Of a stretch of DNA of 64,000 nucleotides, positions 62,398-64,000 are shown piece after piece (position 1 is the first letter of the stretch; every line of letters starts with the position of its first letter). The stretch comes from SZUA-442 sp963759175 (GTDB lineage: Bacteria; Actinomycetota; Acidimicrobiia; Spongiisociales; UBA5794). The notes beneath the pieces were generated by a model. That model was not told where the DNA came from and did no database searches. It worked only from the letters and a program-made list of their open reading frames with translations. Position numbers and translations under genes: made by a program. The stretch lies in assembly GCA_963759175.1 (NCBI GenBank), contig CAVWXP010000017.1, forward strand, positions 193,882-257,881, in the 5' to 3' direction.

Positions 62398-64000
62398 CGT
62401 CTTCACGAAGGACCTGTGGGACCGCCGGGTCTCGATGGTGTGGTGGGTACTCGGCATGGTCGCCCTGGCATCATGGCTGGCCGTGTTCTACCCGGTCCTG
62501 CGTGACTCGGAGGCGATGGTCGACTTCCTCAACGAGTTCCCACCCGAGCTCATGGCGATGTTCGGCATGGATCCCGACACCTTCCTCACCGGCGCCGGGT
62601 TCCTGTCGGCCCAGCTGTTCTCCCTGATGGCGCCGATCATCGTCATCGCGTTCACCATCGTCACGGGCGTGGCGGCCACGGCTCGCGAGGAGCGGGCGGG
62701 AACCATGGACATGGTGATGTCGATGCCGATCACCCGCTGGTCGGTGATCGCACAGAAGGCCGCAGCGCTGGCCGTCCTATCTGGCGTGATCGTCGTGTCC
62801 CTCGCGGTGACGCTGATCGTGTGGAACCCGATCGTCGACCTCAAACTGTCGATCGAGGGCCTCGTGGCCATCCACCTCGGTCTGTGGCTCCTCGGCCTCG
62901 TGTTCGGTTACACCGCCATGGCCGTGGGTTCGTTCACCGGCAACCCGACGCTCACGGGCGGGGTCACGGCGGGCGTTGCGCTGTTGATGTGGTTCGTCAA
63001 TGCGTTCGCTCCGCTCTACGACTGGCTCGATTGGCCATCGAAGCTGAGCCCGTTCACGTGGTACCTCCATGACATGCCCCTCATCAACGGCGTGTCGAGC
63101 GGGTCGGTGTGGCTCGATGCTGGCGGCTGCGGTTCTCCTCGGAGCGTCCGTGGCGCTCTTCATGCGCCGCAACATCGCCACCGAACAGGCCGTCATCCCC
63201 GATCGGGCCACGAGGAAGCGGAAGGTCCGCAAGCTCGAACCTCGTGCGATATACCTGTTGGGTTCGGTGTTCGGGAAGTCCGTGTGGGACCGCCGCCGAT
63301 CGGTCTGGGTGTGGGCGTTCGGGTTGTCGACGATGTCGTTCTTCACGTTCGCGGCGTGGCCGTCGCTCGCCGGGGACAGCAATGCCCTCCAGGCCCTCGT
63401 CGATTCGTTCCCGAGGGAGGTGCTGGCCCTCTTCGGCCTCACCGATCCCCAGGCGCTCGCAACACCGGAGGGCTTCGTCTCGTCGCGCACCTACGGCTCG
63501 GTGGGCCCGATCGTGGTGATCGTGTTCGCCATCACGGCCATGGCGTCCCTCGTGGGGGCCGAGGAATCCACGGGTCGCCTCGACATGGTCCTGTCCAACC
63601 CCTTGCGGCGCTGGTCGGTGATGATGCACAAGGCGAGCGCCGTGTTCGCCCTCATGGGCATCGTGGTGGCGGTGCTGCTCGCCGTGGTGCTGTACGGCAA
63701 CATGCAGTGGGACACCGGCATGGACCTCTACGCCATGGTGGCGGCGAACATCGGTCTGGGGCTTCTCGGATTGGCGTTCTGGGGCATCGCCGTTGCGATC
63801 TGGGCCGTCGTGGGCGGTTCGGGTCCGGCGGTGGGAGCGACCGCCGCCGTTGCGGTGATCGCCTATTTCCTCAACGGGCTCGGAGCAGTCGTCGATGTCC
63901 TGGCGCCCTTCCGTTACCTGTCGCCGTTCTACTGGTTCCTCGGCGACACGGTCCCTCTCGCCAAGGGCCTCACGTGGGGCTACCTCGCCCTCGCGGTCCT
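62387..64000 (+). CDS. ABC-2 permease with duplicated six-helix unit, partial; one extra base breaks the frame
   Basis: The gene runs off the end of the window (538 codons visible after repair). The first half opens MLRSVFTKDLWDRRVSMVWW and the second GSVFGKSVWDRRRSVWVWAF; both continue with FLNEFPPELMAMFGM-like and SFPREVLALFGLTD segments, and MDMVMSMPITRWSV has its counterpart in LDMVLSNPLRRWSVM. So the two halves are homologous. An extra G at 63116 breaks the frame between them (SVWL then MLAAAVLLGASVALFM). One ATPase and one fused double permease form the exporter. Substrate unknown. Confidence 0.85.
   Translation, partial: MLRSVFTKDLWDRRVSMVWWVLGMVALASWLAVFYPVLRDSEAMVDFLNEFPPELMAMFGMDPDTFLTGAGFLSAQLFSLMAPIIVIAFTIVTGVAATAREERAGTMDMVMSMPITRWSVIAQKAAALAVLSGVIVVSLAVTLIVWNPIVDLKLSIEGLVAIHLGLWLLGLVFGYTAMAVGSFTGNPTLTGGVTAGVALLMWFVNAFAPLYDWLDWPSKLSPFTWYLHDMPLINGVSSGSVWLDAGGCGSPRSVRGALHAPQHRHRTGRHPRSGHEEAEGPQARTSCDIPVGFGVREVRVGPPPIGLGVGVRVVDDVVLHVRGVAVARRGQQCPPGPRRFVPEGGAGPLRPHRSPGARNTGGLRLVAHLRLGGPDRGDRVRHHGHGVPRGGRGIHGSPRHGPVQPLAALVGDDAQGERRVRPHGHRGGGAARRGAVRQHAVGHRHGPLRHGGGEHRSGASRIGVLGHRRCDLGRRGRFGSGGGSDRRRCGDRLFPQRARSSRRCPGALPLPVAVLLVPRRHGPSRQGPHVGLPRPRGP

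Overview
The window is high-GC bacterial chromosome, most likely from an actinomycete (Actinomycetota). Evidence: a 30-residue bS22-type ribosomal protein (57425-57517), a PPOX/F420-type oxidoreductase, an LCP cell-wall protein, CsoR-type copper sensing, MT0933-type small proteins, and many start codons lying 6-10 nt behind a TANNNT -10 hexamer (leaderless transcription). The class cannot be fixed from sequence alone; Acidimicrobiia is only a guess. No rRNA, tRNA, transposase, phage or CRISPR array is visible.

Layout. 1-9.2 kb: amidase tail, rhomboid protease, purF-purM, a GlsB/AlbA_2 fusion coupled to a DUF4389 protein, a DUF4349 lipoprotein, a dienoyl-CoA isomerase-like crotonase and a class III aminotransferase. 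9.2-19.3 kb: lnt, inositol monophosphatase, amidohydrolase, a SelW-like gene with an in-frame UGA, ilvD, an LCP protein, a broken His-rich gene and copC-copD. 19.3-29.4 kb: class V aminotransferase, SDR, PPOX, a Fur/Nur regulator, VOC protein, a nickel/cobalt ECF importer (cbiMNQO) behind a Nur-like box, rsgA, and a transsulfuration pair (CGL and CBS). 29.4-39.1 kb: an ABC-2 exporter, a ClC channel, csoR-copZ-copA, and a P-loop kinase coupled to an unusual GH13-like enzyme. 39.1-46.8 kb: small proteins, HTH/DUF2975 pair, lipoproteins, adenylate cyclase, serine hydrolase. 46.8-53.3 kb: beta-lactamase-like lipoprotein, ars operon, paired MT0933 proteins, META lipoprotein, SDR-tetR operon. 53.3-64 kb: YyaL, PAC2, a CopD-like protein, bS22, peptidase C26, low-Mr phosphatase, thrB, CDF transporter, a second ABC exporter, and two blocks of a composite GC-rich repeat.

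Metal handling recurs: nickel uptake with its own operator, copper sensing/chaperone/export, CopC-CopD, arsenate reduction with an aquaglyceroporin, and a CDF exporter. Two repeat families punctuate the intergenic space: a 52-53 bp hairpin carrying GTTCTTGCGTA ends (five copies) and a composite repeat built on TCCCCCTTTCAAGGGGGA.

Two points deserve most attention. First, the SelW-like gene reads CxxU through a UGA with a suitably placed hairpin, implying a selenoprotein. Second, nine otherwise intact genes carry twelve frame breaks, and every one is a single extra G or C. That uniformity suggests insertion-type sequence error rather than decay, so the broken genes are described here in their repaired form.
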